A stretch of 64,000 nucleotides of DNA from Nonlabens ulvanivorans (GTDB taxonomy: Bacteria; Bacteroidota; Bacteroidia; Flavobacteriales; Flavobacteriaceae), in the NCBI RefSeq assembly GCF_000755285.1, contig NZ_BBMK01000004.1, positions 186,001-250,000 of the forward strand, read 5' to 3'. The translations under genes and the position numbers were made by a program. Below the pieces are notes generated by a model, which was not told the DNA's origin, did no database searches, and was given only the letters and a program-made list of their open reading frames with translations. Positions 29,701-38,493 of the stretch are shown here, piece by piece; position 1 is the first letter of the stretch, and every line of letters begins with the position of its first letter.

Positions 29701-32075
29701 ACAAATTAATAATGTGGTGGAATAATGGTTCTAACCAAAGTTTAACTAGTAATACTGCCTTAACAGATAACGTATGGAGGCATGTCGCTGTAACCTATGA
29801 TGGTACTTTAAAACTTTATATTGACGGTGTTCTAGACAAAGAAATAACTAAAACAGCTCCTATTGCAAATTCAAACTTGTTCAGTATAGGAGCTCGTAGA
29901 AATAATAACGGCTCATTAAATAATGAATGGAAAGGTGGACTGGACGAATTGAGAATATGGAATCAATCTCTGACTGAATCACAAATAAGATATATCATGA
30001 ATCAAGAAATTCAAGATATATCTAATCAAGTAGAAGGTGAAATTATACCGACTACAGTTACAAAAAATGAAGTTGTCTCTATTGATTGGAACAAGTTGAC
30101 TGCTTACTATGATTTAAATAGTTATATAGGTACAGCACTCAACGACAATTCTATCAATAAAGGATATGCTCAAGTATATGATAGAGATCGTTTCTCAATG
30201 GATCTGCAAAAGGCTCCACTACCCTACATATCTACTTCTAACAATGATTGGGAAGATATAAATGCATGGGAAAATGGAACTGAACTTTATACTCCTGGTA
30301 GTTTTAGGAATATTAACGGTGCTACAGTTAAAATAGATTGGAACATCGTAAAAACTAATCATCTATTAGATATCAATAACACAGATGTAACTTTACTAGG
30401 TCTTATGGTGGAGTCAGATCAAATTAATGTCAATAATGACCATGGTCTTACAGTAACACATCATCTCTTGTTAGATGGCACGATTGATCTAAAAGGAGAA
30501 TCACAATTAGTTCAAAATACCGATAGCGATTTAGTAGCTACCAGTACGGGAAAAATAGAAAGAGATCAACAAGGAACTTCAGATCAATATAATTACAACT
30601 ATTGGTCTTCTCCTGTAAGCTTGATAAACGGTAGTAATATCAATACAAATTTTACAATTAATGATGTGCTCAAAGATGGTACTTTAGTTGATACTCCTAG
30701 AAATCTTAATTGGACTTCGACTGCTGTTAGAGATGGATCTCCAGGAAATGCTACTACCGCTGCAACTATATCTGGAAGATGGCTTTATAAGTATACTAAT
30801 CTTCTTGCAGGACAATATTCAAATTGGACCTATTTAGGCTCTAATGGTAGTTTAAAAGCCGGAGAAGGATGGACAATGAAAGGTACTGGTGCTTCCTCTA
30901 GCAACCAAAACTATGTCTTTGTTGGAAAACCTAATAATGGTGACATCAATTTAAATGTATTTGATGGAAATAGTTATCTAGTAGGTAACCCATATCCTAG
31001 TGCATTGGATGCACATGAATTTATCAATGATAATCCTGATTTAGATGGTACTATATATTTATGGGAACATTGGGGGCGGAAACTCACATCAACTACAACA
31101 GTATCATGGTGGTTATGCGATGTATAATCTGTCAGGTGGATAGGTAATGCAACAATTGGAACATCACATCCATCTGTTAATCAAGGTGGTATTGCCGTAA
31201 AACAACCAGAAAGATTTATTCCTGTTGCGCAAGGTTTCTTTGTTACAGGTATTGCAAATGGTAGTGTACGTTTTAGAAATGATCAAAGACAATTTGTAAC
31301 TGAAGCTTCTGGAAATAGCATTTTTGTAGCGGCACCAGGTAGTAATGCAAACAGCAATCCCTTTTCAGATTATAATACGTCTACAGATTTAAGACCTAAG
31401 TTTAGGTTCGGTTTTGATTCTCCTAATCTTATTCATAGACAACTATTATTGACTGTAGATCCTAATGCTAGTACAGCTTTTGATAGAGCTTTTGATGGCT
31501 ATCAATATGACTCTCAAATTGACGACATGGCATTTGACTTAAATAGTGAATATTTAAATATTCAGGCTATTGATCAAGTGGACATAACGTCTATCATTCC
31601 ATTACATATTAAATTAGGAACTGCAGGACCAATTTCAATTAAAATTGATAAGCTAGAAAATGTAGATCCTTCACTTGATATTTATCTTAAAGATGCATTT
31701 AATAATACCTTTCACAATTTAAGAAACGCTAGTTATGTGAGTGATCCACTCGCGGTAGGTGATTATAACAATAGATTCTTTATTGTATTTAACGACCCTA
31801 CGACACTCAGTAATGATAGTAATCAACTGTCTGAAAATGATATTATTCTTTTCACACCTTCAGGACAAGATGTTTTACACATTAAGAAAGGAATTCAAAT
31901 GGATATCGATACAGTAACCTTAACTAATATGTTAGGTCAACAAATTAAAACTTGGAATGTAGAGGAACAACAAGGAATTATCAAAATACCAGTAGAACAG
32001 ATAGCTACCGGTAACTACATAGTAACTATGCAAACTAGTTATGGCACGCAAACAAGGAAGGTAATTATAAAGTAA
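26733..32075 (+). CDS. Giant secreted LamG-domain protein with T9SS type A sorting signal, copy B (frameshifted as read)
   Basis: This is a tandem paralog of the preceding gene, about 1,780 residues after repair and with the same domain order: signal peptide (ending ISNAQ), NWPSWSGDNRIEIFDPSN domain, anchor D-like domain, FFYENFDSGANGWTST domain, LamG-like region (LTLWLRASDIAS), a LamG domain (LEFDGTDDHLNVEKG, WRHVAVTYDGTLKLYIDG) and the sorting domain with TLTNMLGQQIKTWNV. As read, the frame breaks at 28465 (G5), near 28553, at 31072 (G5 where copy A has G4) and at 31141; these are two +1/-1 pairs. Long blocks are nearly identical to copy A, so the duplication looks recent or is kept similar by gene conversion. 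Confidence 0.85.
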
Positions 32076-32099
32076 TCGGGACTTTATAATTCCACAAGA

Positions 32100-32129
32100 A
32101 AGCCCTAACTGGTGAAACAGTTAGGGCTT
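32100..32129 (+). terminator. Terminator after giant protein B
   Basis: AAGCCCTAACTG-GTGAAA-CAGTTAGGGCTT is a perfect 12-bp stem followed by T-rich sequence. It may also serve the convergent pepD gene. Confidence 0.9.
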
Positions 32130-32170
32130 TTCTTTTCTCTAATATGTTAATGATTAATAATATCTAATCA

Positions 32171-33625
32171 TTATGCTTTGGGAATATCTTTTAAAATCTC
32201 AAGTAAGTACTTCCAGAATTTCTGAACAGACGGAATCTCTACATGCTCATCTGGACTATGCGCTCCTCTAATATTAGGCCCAAAAGAAACCATATCTAAT
32301 CCAGGATAACGTTCTCCTAAAATACCACATTCTAGTCCAGCATGACATGCCACTACTCTAGGAGAATGATTAAACAAAGTCTCGTACTTTGCTTTAGCAA
32401 TTTCTAAAATGGCACTATCAGTATTAGGCTGCCATCCCGGATAATCTCCAGAAAGTAAGACACTCATCCCTGCTAGTTTCATTACACCACTTATTGATGA
32501 TGCTAGATCTGTTTTAGAACTATCTACTGATGAACGTGTTAAACATGCTATCTGTAACTCTCCATTTTCTAATATTACACGTGCAAGATTATTAGAAGTC
32601 TCAACTAAATCTGCAATATCTGGACTCATACGGTAAACACCATTATGAATACCTAATAAAGTAAATACTAGATAACTACTATCAACTGCATTTAAAACCA
32701 GTTTTGCGGCAGTAGTATCTGTTAAAGAAATCTCTAGCTTTGCTTCTAGCGATTTATACTCATCGTGGATAGCCGCTTTACAACGGTTAAATTTATCCAT
32801 TAGCTCATCAGTTTTCTTAAAGCTGATAATTGCATTTGCCTCACGCGGTATCGCATTACGCAAGCTACCACCATGAATACTTTCTATATGAACATCTCCT
32901 GCCTTTTGCATAGCATCTAGCAAGCGAGTCATCATTTTATTGGCATTTCCCAGCCCTTTAATGATATCCATACCACTATGACCACCATTAAGACCTTTAA
33001 CGGTAAGAACTGCAGTAGTATAATCTACCGGTATATGTTCTAACTCATACTTTTTAGTTGCTGTAATGTCAACACCACCAGCACAACCTATATCAATTTC
33101 ATCATCTTCCTCAGTATCTAGATTTAAAAGAATGGTACCTGATAAGATAGTCTTATCCAGTTCTTTTGCACCTGTCATACCAGTTTCTTCATCAATAGTA
33201 AATAATGCCTCAATCGCAGGATGTGCAATATTATTAGAAGATAACACAGACATTATTGCCGCTACTCCTATTCCATTATCTGCGCCTAGTGTTGTACCAT
33301 GGGCAGCTATAATTTCTCCATCCACATACATATCAATACCTTGAGTAAGGAAATCAAAATCTGTGTCATTATTTTTTTGATGCACCATGTCTATATGTGA
33401 CTGCATGATAATCGTTTTACGATCTTCCATTCCTGAACTGGCAGGTTTTTTAATAATAACATTACCTATCGCATCTTCTAGCACCTCAAGCCCTAACTTT
33501 TTACCAAAATCTACCATGAAGGCGCGTACACGTTCTTCCTTTTTTGAAGGTCGTGGTACGGCATTTAAATCTGCAAAATGATTCCAAAGCACCTGTGGTT
33601 CCTGCTTTCTTACTTCTTCTGACAT
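32171..33625 (-). CDS. pepD: Aminoacyl-histidine dipeptidase (Xaa-His dipeptidase, PepD)
   Basis: The protein has 484 residues from the Met at 33625 (MSEEVRKQEPQVLWNHFADL); an upstream frame to 33676 adds 17 unlikely residues. It is an M20-family zinc dipeptidase. Visible are QSHIDMVHQ (metal His-x-Asp, near residue 77), TLGADNGIGVAA near 115, FTIDEETGMTGA near 143 and GLECGILGERYPGLDMVSFG near 420, then GAHSPDEHVEI with the last metal-binding His. It cleaves dipeptides such as carnosine in the cytoplasm and recycles peptides. The gene is convergent with the giant-protein genes. Confidence 0.92.
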   Translation of the reverse strand: MSEEVRKQEPQVLWNHFADLNAVPRPSKKEERVRAFMVDFGKKLGLEVLEDAIGNVIIKKPASSGMEDRKTIIMQSHIDMVHQKNNDTDFDFLTQGIDMYVDGEIIAAHGTTLGADNGIGVAAIMSVLSSNNIAHPAIEALFTIDEETGMTGAKELDKTILSGTILLNLDTEEDDEIDIGCAGGVDITATKKYELEHIPVDYTTAVLTVKGLNGGHSGMDIIKGLGNANKMMTRLLDAMQKAGDVHIESIHGGSLRNAIPREANAIISFKKTDELMDKFNRCKAAIHDEYKSLEAKLEISLTDTTAAKLVLNAVDSSYLVFTLLGIHNGVYRMSPDIADLVETSNNLARVILENGELQIACLTRSSVDSSKTDLASSISGVMKLAGMSVLLSGDYPGWQPNTDSAILEIAKAKYETLFNHSPRVVACHAGLECGILGERYPGLDMVSFGPNIRGAHSPDEHVEIPSVQKFWKYLLEILKDIPKA

Positions 33626-33718
33626 AGCTTCTTTTATTTGAAACGCTAAGATAAGATAGCATGACGGCTCTACCATTTGAAAGCAACTTTTTTTCCTAAC
33701 AATTCCTATATTGCCATC

Positions 33719-33955
33719 ATGAATTTAAATAGAAATATTCTTCTTGCTTTGATTGCTAGTTTAACACTAGGTCTAGCTCCTTTTAGCCCAGAACCTCATA
33801 TCTGGGGAAAATTGAAATGGATCGCAGGTGGCGGCGATGGCATGAAATTAATGGATTATTGGGATACCTTCATGCATGGTGCACCATGGCTTTTACTTAT
33901 TTACTTTGTTTTTCTTTTCGTCGTGAGAAGTTTCAAAAAAGCTACAGACGCTTAA
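33719..33955 (+). CDS. Small membrane protein conserved in flavobacteria
   Basis: The protein has 78 residues from ATG 33719, which gives MNLNRNILLALIASLTLGLA; an upstream TTG start is less likely. The first hydrophobic segment (6-22) could be a membrane anchor. The middle is PFSPEPHIWGKLKWIAGGGD and MDYWDTFMHGAPW, and a second helix follows (LLLIYFVFLFVV, near 58-70). Conserved WGKLKW and HGAPW motifs hint at a real protein family with both helices in the inner membrane. I cannot name its function. Confidence 0.75.
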   Translation: MNLNRNILLALIASLTLGLAPFSPEPHIWGKLKWIAGGGDGMKLMDYWDTFMHGAPWLLLIYFVFLFVVRSFKKATDA

Positions 33956-34060
33956 AAGCTTTATAATACCATTACTCATTTTGCATTCTTACGTTATTAA
34001 TAAGGTCACCTATATGTGTTCTTAACGATAAAATCGTGTCGCCCTATATTTTATGATTTA

Positions 34061-34076
34061 CGCTTTCGCGAAAGCG
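34061..34076. repeat. Palindromic repeat copy 7
   Basis: A perfect CGCTTTCGCGAAAGCG lies between the small membrane protein and dnaK, about 80 bases upstream of the putative dnaK promoter. Confidence 0.95.
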
Positions 34077-34116
34077 TGATTAAAAAGACATTTCAAATGA
34101 CAGTTTTACAACATTA

Positions 34117-34158
34117 GTGACATCGTGTCACTATCACTGTCATGGCACAAACATTGAC
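34117..34158 (+). promoter_or_regulatory. dnaK control region: GTGACA/TGTCAC palindrome and a sigma-54-like element
   Basis: GTGACA-TCG-TGTCAC is a perfect inverted repeat at 34117-34131. Fourteen bases on, TGGCAC-AAACA-TTGA (34143-34157) resembles the sigma-54 -24/-12 consensus TGGCAC-N5-TTGC with one mismatch. The start codon lies about 50 bases downstream. There is no CIRCE element. Confidence 0.5.
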
Positions 34159-34207
34159 TTAAGGAAAGTGTAAATAAATTGAACATTAAAATTAAAATAC
34201 ATTTATA

Positions 34208-36103
34208 ATGAGTAAAATAATCGGAATAGACTTAGGGACGACAAACAGCTGTGTTTCTGTAATGGAAGGAAGCGAGCCTGTAGTAATTCCTAATGCTGAA
34301 GGAAAACGTACGACTCCATCTGTGATTGCCTTTGTTGAAGGTGGCGAGATTAAAGTAGGTGATCCTGCAAAAAGACAAGCGGTAACTAACCCTACTAAAA
34401 CGGTTGCATCTATCAAACGTTTTATGGGTAACAGATTCAGCGAGGTTTCTAAAGAAGCTGGACGTGTGCCTTATAAGGTAGTAAAAGGAGATAACGATAC
34501 ACCACGTGTGGATATCGATGGTCGTCTTTATACACCTCAAGAATTAAGTGCTATGATTCTTCAAAAAATGAAGAAAACAGCAGAAGATTACCTAGGAACT
34601 GAAGTAACTGGTGCAGTAATCACAGTACCTGCTTACTTTAACGATTCTCAACGTCAAGCGACTAAAGAAGCTGGTGAGATCGCAGGTCTTAAAGTAGAAC
34701 GTATCATTAATGAGCCTACTGCTGCTGCACTAGCTTATGGAATGGACAAGAAAGACACAGATCAGAAGATTGTGGTATTTGATTTTGGTGGTGGAACACA
34801 TGATGTTTCTATCCTAGAATTAGGTGATGGTGTATTTGAAGTACTAGCTACAGATGGTGATACTCACTTAGGTGGTGATGATGTAGATCAAAAAATCATC
34901 GACTGGTTAGCAGATGACTTTATGGCTGCAGAAGCTATGGACTTGCGTAAAGATCCTATGGCATTACAACGTCTTAAAGAAGCTGCTGAAAAAGCAAAAA
35001 TTGAGCTTTCTTCTAGCGCACAGACTGAAATTAACTTACCATATGTAACGGCTACTGCTAGTGGACCTAAGCACCTTGTAAAAACACTTACAAAATCTGC
35101 ATTTGAGAAATTAATTTCTGACCTAGTAAAAAGAACCATCGAGCCATGTCAGACAGCATTAAAAAATGCAGGTCTTTCAACTGGTGATATTGATGAGATC
35201 ATATTAGTAGGTGGATCAACACGTATTCCTGCTGTACAGGAAGCTGTTGAGAAATTCTTTGGTAAAACTCCATCAAAAGGTGTGAATCCTGATGAGGTTG
35301 TAGCAATTGGTGCTGCAATTCAAGGTGGTGTTTTAACAGGTGATGTAAAAGACGTTCTTTTACTAGATGTTACTCCGCTTTCTTTAGGTATTGAAACTAT
35401 GGGTGGTGTCATGACTAAATTAATTGAGTCTAACACAACAATCCCTACTAAAAAGTCACAAGTATTCTCTACAGCGGCAGACAATCAACCTAGTGTTGAG
35501 ATTCACGTAATTCAAGGAGAACGTTCTATGGCTGCAGATAACAAAACGATAGGTCGTTTCCATTTATCTGACATTCCACCAGCACGTCGTGGTACTCCAC
35601 AAATTGAAGTAACTTTTGATATCGATGCAAATGGAATTATCAAGGTAAGTGCTGAAGATAAAGCGACTGGTAAGAAACAAGATATCCGTATCGAGGCTTC
35701 TAGTGGATTATCTGAAGAAGAAATCGAGCAAATGAAACAAGATGCTGCTGCAAATGCTGATGCTGATGCAAAGGCAAAAGAAACAGCTGATAAGTTGAAC
35801 GCTGCAGATCAAATGATTTTCCAGACGGAGCAACAGTTAGAAGAATTTGGTGATAAGTTACCAGAAGACAAAAAAGCACCAATTACTGAGGCGCTTACTG
35901 AGTTGAAAGCAGCTTATGAAACCAGAGACATCGCAGTGATCGATCCTGCTCTAGAAAAACTAAATACAGTTTGGACAGCAGCAAGTGAAGAAATGTACAA
36001 AGCTCAAGCCGAAGGTGGACAACCTGGTGCAGATGCTAGTGCTGATCAAGCTGCAGACAACACAAGTGATGTTGAAGATGTAGATTTTGAAGAAGTGAAG
36101 TAA
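34208..36103 (+). CDS. dnaK: Molecular chaperone DnaK (Hsp70)
   Basis: The 631-residue protein is an ATP-driven folding chaperone. The nucleotide-binding domain starts [18 protein letters not shown] and carries [14 protein letters not shown] near residue 175, [15 protein letters not shown] near 198 and [13 protein letters not shown] near 337. The substrate-binding domain begins near 390 ([14 protein letters not shown]) and a helical lid with an acidic tail ([11 protein letters not shown]) ends the protein. dnaJ and grpE are not adjacent, so the gene looks monocistronic. It has its own unusual promoter region and a terminator. Confidence 0.98.
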   Translation: MSKIIGIDLGTTNSCVSVMEGSEPVVIPNAEGKRTTPSVIAFVEGGEIKVGDPAKRQAVTNPTKTVASIKRFMGNRFSEVSKEAGRVPYKVVKGDNDTPRVDIDGRLYTPQELSAMILQKMKKTAEDYLGTEVTGAVITVPAYFNDSQRQATKEAGEIAGLKVERIINEPTAAALAYGMDKKDTDQKIVVFDFGGGTHDVSILELGDGVFEVLATDGDTHLGGDDVDQKIIDWLADDFMAAEAMDLRKDPMALQRLKEAAEKAKIELSSSAQTEINLPYVTATASGPKHLVKTLTKSAFEKLISDLVKRTIEPCQTALKNAGLSTGDIDEIILVGGSTRIPAVQEAVEKFFGKTPSKGVNPDEVVAIGAAIQGGVLTGDVKDVLLLDVTPLSLGIETMGGVMTKLIESNTTIPTKKSQVFSTAADNQPSVEIHVIQGERSMAADNKTIGRFHLSDIPPARRGTPQIEVTFDIDANGIIKVSAEDKATGKKQDIRIEASSGLSEEEIEQMKQDAAANADADAKAKETADKLNAADQMIFQTEQQLEEFGDKLPEDKKAPITEALTELKAAYETRDIAVIDPALEKLNTVWTAASEEMYKAQAEGGQPGADASADQAADNTSDVEDVDFEEVK

Positions 36104-36120
36104 GCTTCGCCTATTGAGTT

Positions 36121-36181
36121 TACAGTAGTAATTACTGTAGATAGTAATATTATGAATCCCTAAACCGTTGGTTTAGGGATT
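36121..36181 (+). terminator. dnaK terminator with a second hairpin in front
   Basis: AATCCCTAAAC-CGTTG-GTTTAGGGATT (36155-36181) is an 11-bp stem with a T-tract. Just before it, TACAGTA-GTAAT-TACTGTA (36121-36139) forms another stem of 7 bp. Confidence 0.85.
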
Positions 36182-36326
36182 TTTTGTTGTGGATATTTGC
36201 TTGCGCGAAAAGATTCTCTCTAAAAAGGTCAGTTTGAGCCCAGACCACCTACAAAAAAACGAGTTCGAGAACGGCATATTAAAGAAAGTAATCTTGTCAA
36301 ATAGGATATAAAACCATTTACCGGTT

Positions 36327-37304
36327 CTAATGCTCAACCTCTAAATTATAAAAAGTAACTTGCTCAAAATCTGATGAACTCAGTACTGTTTTGTTACCAG
36401 AATAAACTCCTGCTTTAAAATACAACCAGTCGTTTGCAAAGCCACTTCTGGTCATGTCTACTTCTTTAGAAGCGATATTTTTCCCTTCATCATCATAGAG
36501 ATCTACTTTTAGAGAATTGCCTTTTGCCTCAATTTTATATGAGAACTCTTCATTAAGCGCTATTCCATTACTAGGACTACTTGCTCCATTATATTTTCCG
36601 ACAGCACTACCCTTTTCATCTACATAGTTACCTATCATATTAATATATAATTCTTGAGAATAGCGAGGCTCGTGCGCAAAGTAGATAGCTCCTTTTCTAT
36701 GATCAGGTTGTTTGTGATAATACAAACGTATAGGTTCATCATCACTCGCGTGAATTTGCCCTATTATTATCCTACCTACTTGTTCGTTGCTGCTAGAAGT
36801 CTCAGTAACACGATTAACTTTTAAAGTTGCTTTTAAAACACCATCAATCGCTCCAGCCTTTTCTTGATTCTCAATCGTTGATGAACTAAATACCCAATTG
36901 TTACCTGTGATTCCTTTAGTGTTTATCCTGGAATTATTTCCTCGCAACATTTCGCGTAGTTCTACTCTTGAATAAGTGGAGTTTTGTGTCGTCCCAGCAC
37001 CTTTAGGATAATTTTTGAAAACCATTCCACCATCTTTTGGGTCTGTGTAAAACTGATTTTTAAGTGTAAATCCATTATTTATTTCTTCAACCGTTTTTTC
37101 TTTTCCAGAAGACAATGTGATTTTCCAATGAGATAAATCAAAGTTCTCAGCAGGTGTAAAATTAGGATCTAATTTATAAGATGTTGAAGTACCTTGAATG
37201 GTGTTCTTATGAGCTGAGCAGGCGTAAACAAAAGCAACAATTAAAAGTGATAATATGATGTATATCAGATGCTTTTTAAAAGAATAATCCATCGTTAATT
37301 TCAT
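36327..37304 (-). CDS. Polysaccharide lyase family 7 (alginate lyase), lipoprotein
   Basis: The 325-residue protein has a lipoprotein-type signal (IIYILSLLIV-like stretch ending AFVYACSAH, Cys near residue 29). It then shows PL7 motifs: FDLSHWKITLSSG near 54, YSRVELREML near 110 (equivalent to R-x-E-L-R), IIIGQIHAS near 175 (Q-I-H) and WLYFKAGVY near 300. PL7 enzymes cut alginate by beta-elimination. The last motif usually continues Y-x-Q or N; here it continues SGNK. It is likely tethered to the outer membrane. No SusC/D or other alginate genes adjoin it, so it is an isolated lyase. Confidence 0.88.
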   Translation of the reverse strand: MKLTMDYSFKKHLIYIILSLLIVAFVYACSAHKNTIQGTSTSYKLDPNFTPAENFDLSHWKITLSSGKEKTVEEINNGFTLKNQFYTDPKDGGMVFKNYPKGAGTTQNSTYSRVELREMLRGNNSRINTKGITGNNWVFSSSTIENQEKAGAIDGVLKATLKVNRVTETSSSNEQVGRIIIGQIHASDDEPIRLYYHKQPDHRKGAIYFAHEPRYSQELYINMIGNYVDEKGSAVGKYNGASSPSNGIALNEEFSYKIEAKGNSLKVDLYDDEGKNIASKEVDMTRSGFANDWLYFKAGVYSGNKTVLSSSDFEQVTFYNLEVEH

Positions 37305-37320
37305 GAGCTTGTAAATTACT

Positions 37321-37354
37321 TAAATTGGTTGACCAATTTAACGAACCAAATATA
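37321..37354 (-). promoter_or_regulatory. Promoter and perfect palindromic operator of the alginate lyase
   Basis: TAAATTGGT-TG-ACCAATTTA (37321-37340) is a 20-base palindrome with perfect 9-bp arms. It resembles GntR/FadR-type operators (TTGGT-N-ACCAA). A -7 element (minus strand TATATTTG, 37354-37347) sits directly upstream, so the palindrome covers the expected transcription start. Confidence 0.6.
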
Positions 37355-37402
37355 GGTGATTAAATAAATAATAAAAGAATTTCATTTTCATTATCAATTT
37401 TA

Positions 37403-37418
37403 TATTGGTTGTACAATA
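37403..37418. promoter_or_regulatory. Second, imperfect copy of the TTGGTTG operator
   Basis: TATTGGTTGTACAATA has the same TTGGTTG centre and partly symmetrical arms. It lies 80 bases from the first palindrome, centre to centre, in the same divergent gap. Confidence 0.4.
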
Positions 37419-37465
37419 GGCAGGAACAAGCTTAAAGTTTTATATTTAAACTTTGATTTTACTCC

Positions 37466-37987
37466 ATGAAAAACATCACCACAACCCTACTTCTACTTTT
37501 ATTTTTCCAATTAAGTACCGCGCAGAATGAAACGGTCAACTTGATGAAGAAAAAAGCTTATGAATTAATTGAAGATATCAGTGATCGAGAAGCTTTTGGT
37601 TTATCGACTTATAAAAGCCATATGGTTTCTCTAATTCTTTTAAATAAAGCTGCAGACTCACCAGATTTATTAATGTCTGATGAGGATAAAGAAATTATAA
37701 AAGCAGTGAGTAGAACTCGATATGCAGAACTACTTAAAGAAGACCACGATGGCATAAGAGACGCGGCACAAAAACTCAATATCAATTGGAAGAAAGTTGA
37801 ATATGTGGATTTGCTCTATAAAACACGAGCGATATTCAAATTAGGACAGCCAGGTTATGAAGGCTTATTAATTTTTAAAGATAAATCTCAAAAGGATGTA
37901 CTCTTCACGTTGCATGTAGACTTTATCATGTTGGGTACAGAGCCATACATCATTGAAATGGTGGATTTAAAAAAGGAAGATAAATAA
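37466..37987 (+). CDS. Secreted hypothetical protein
   Basis: The protein has 173 residues and starts with a signal peptide (MKNITTTLLLLLFFQLSTAQ). The mature part is mostly helical up to about residue 110 and then has beta-like segments (GYEGLLIFKDKSQKDVLFTL and MLGTEPYIIEMVDL). I do not recognise a family. It is divergent from the alginate lyase and shares the gap containing the TTGGTTG operators, so shared control is possible. The next gene follows after 17 bases. Confidence 0.65.
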   Translation: MKNITTTLLLLLFFQLSTAQNETVNLMKKKAYELIEDISDREAFGLSTYKSHMVSLILLNKAADSPDLLMSDEDKEIIKAVSRTRYAELLKEDHDGIRDAAQKLNINWKKVEYVDLLYKTRAIFKLGQPGYEGLLIFKDKSQKDVLFTLHVDFIMLGTEPYIIEMVDLKKEDK

Positions 37988-38004
37988 TTAACACATTTAC
38001 TTAG

Positions 38005-38361
38005 ATGAGTAATGCCATCATAATTGCAATTACAATGGTGGTTACTCTTGCCATTGTGATTTTCTTCTTCTACTATTTATCAATAATAAAAAAGAGAGAC
38101 GCTAAAACTATAGATGCTGACTGGCATCATTTTCAAAATGCTGTGAAGCATCATCGTATTCAAGCGATAGAGAAATATGGAACTCAACTAATATGGAATG
38201 AGCACATAACGGTAGAACAAGTAAAAGAAATGTCTACAGTGATGAAAAAGCTAGAAAAAAGCCATCCAGAATTGAATGAACTTAAACTATTGATTTATAA
38301 TAAGCGTAAAGATTGGAGTAAAAAATATCCTAAACATTATGGCGGTAATCCTTACATGTAA
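38005..38361 (+). CDS. Single-pass membrane protein, unknown function
   Basis: The protein has 118 residues. One N-terminal transmembrane helix (AIIIAITMVVTLAIVIFFFY, residues 4-23) is followed by a charged soluble part rich in His and Lys (DADWHHFQNAVKHHRIQAIE), probably cytoplasmic. The C-terminal end reads RKDWSKKYPKHYGGNPYM. It lies 17 bases after the preceding secreted protein and probably shares its message. No family is recognised. Confidence 0.65.
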   Translation: MSNAIIIAITMVVTLAIVIFFFYYLSIIKKRDAKTIDADWHHFQNAVKHHRIQAIEKYGTQLIWNEHITVEQVKEMSTVMKKLEKSHPELNELKLLIYNKRKDWSKKYPKHYGGNPYM

Positions 38362-38493
38362 AGATGCTCGAGTATTTAATTTGTTTTACTAGTAAAGTAG
38401 ACGTTTTTTAAAGTTCTTAAGGTTTGTTTAAAATACCTTTTCGCGTAAGCGAACTGTATAAATCGCTTTACCTTTACCTTATAAATAAATAAC

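Noticed and set aside
21239-32075. Genes A and B as phase-variable by G-tract slippage
   Set aside because: Frame breaks in G tracts fit this idea, but similar tracts in recQ, yqgE and thiolase, and many non-tract indels, make sequence error the simpler view.
34232-34540. 102-codon minus-strand frame opposite the dnaK start
   Set aside because: Produced by dnaK codon bias; no known protein pattern and no ribosome-binding site.
36200-36300. Possible gene remnant or repeat between dnaK and the alginate lyase
   Set aside because: CAGTTTGAG and GAGTTCGAGAACG fragments recall a flavobacterial intergenic repeat, but the match is too weak to name.
38430-38455. CTTTTCGCGTAAGCGAA as another palindrome copy
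   Set aside because: It has several changes and no full symmetry; listed only as a degenerate relative.
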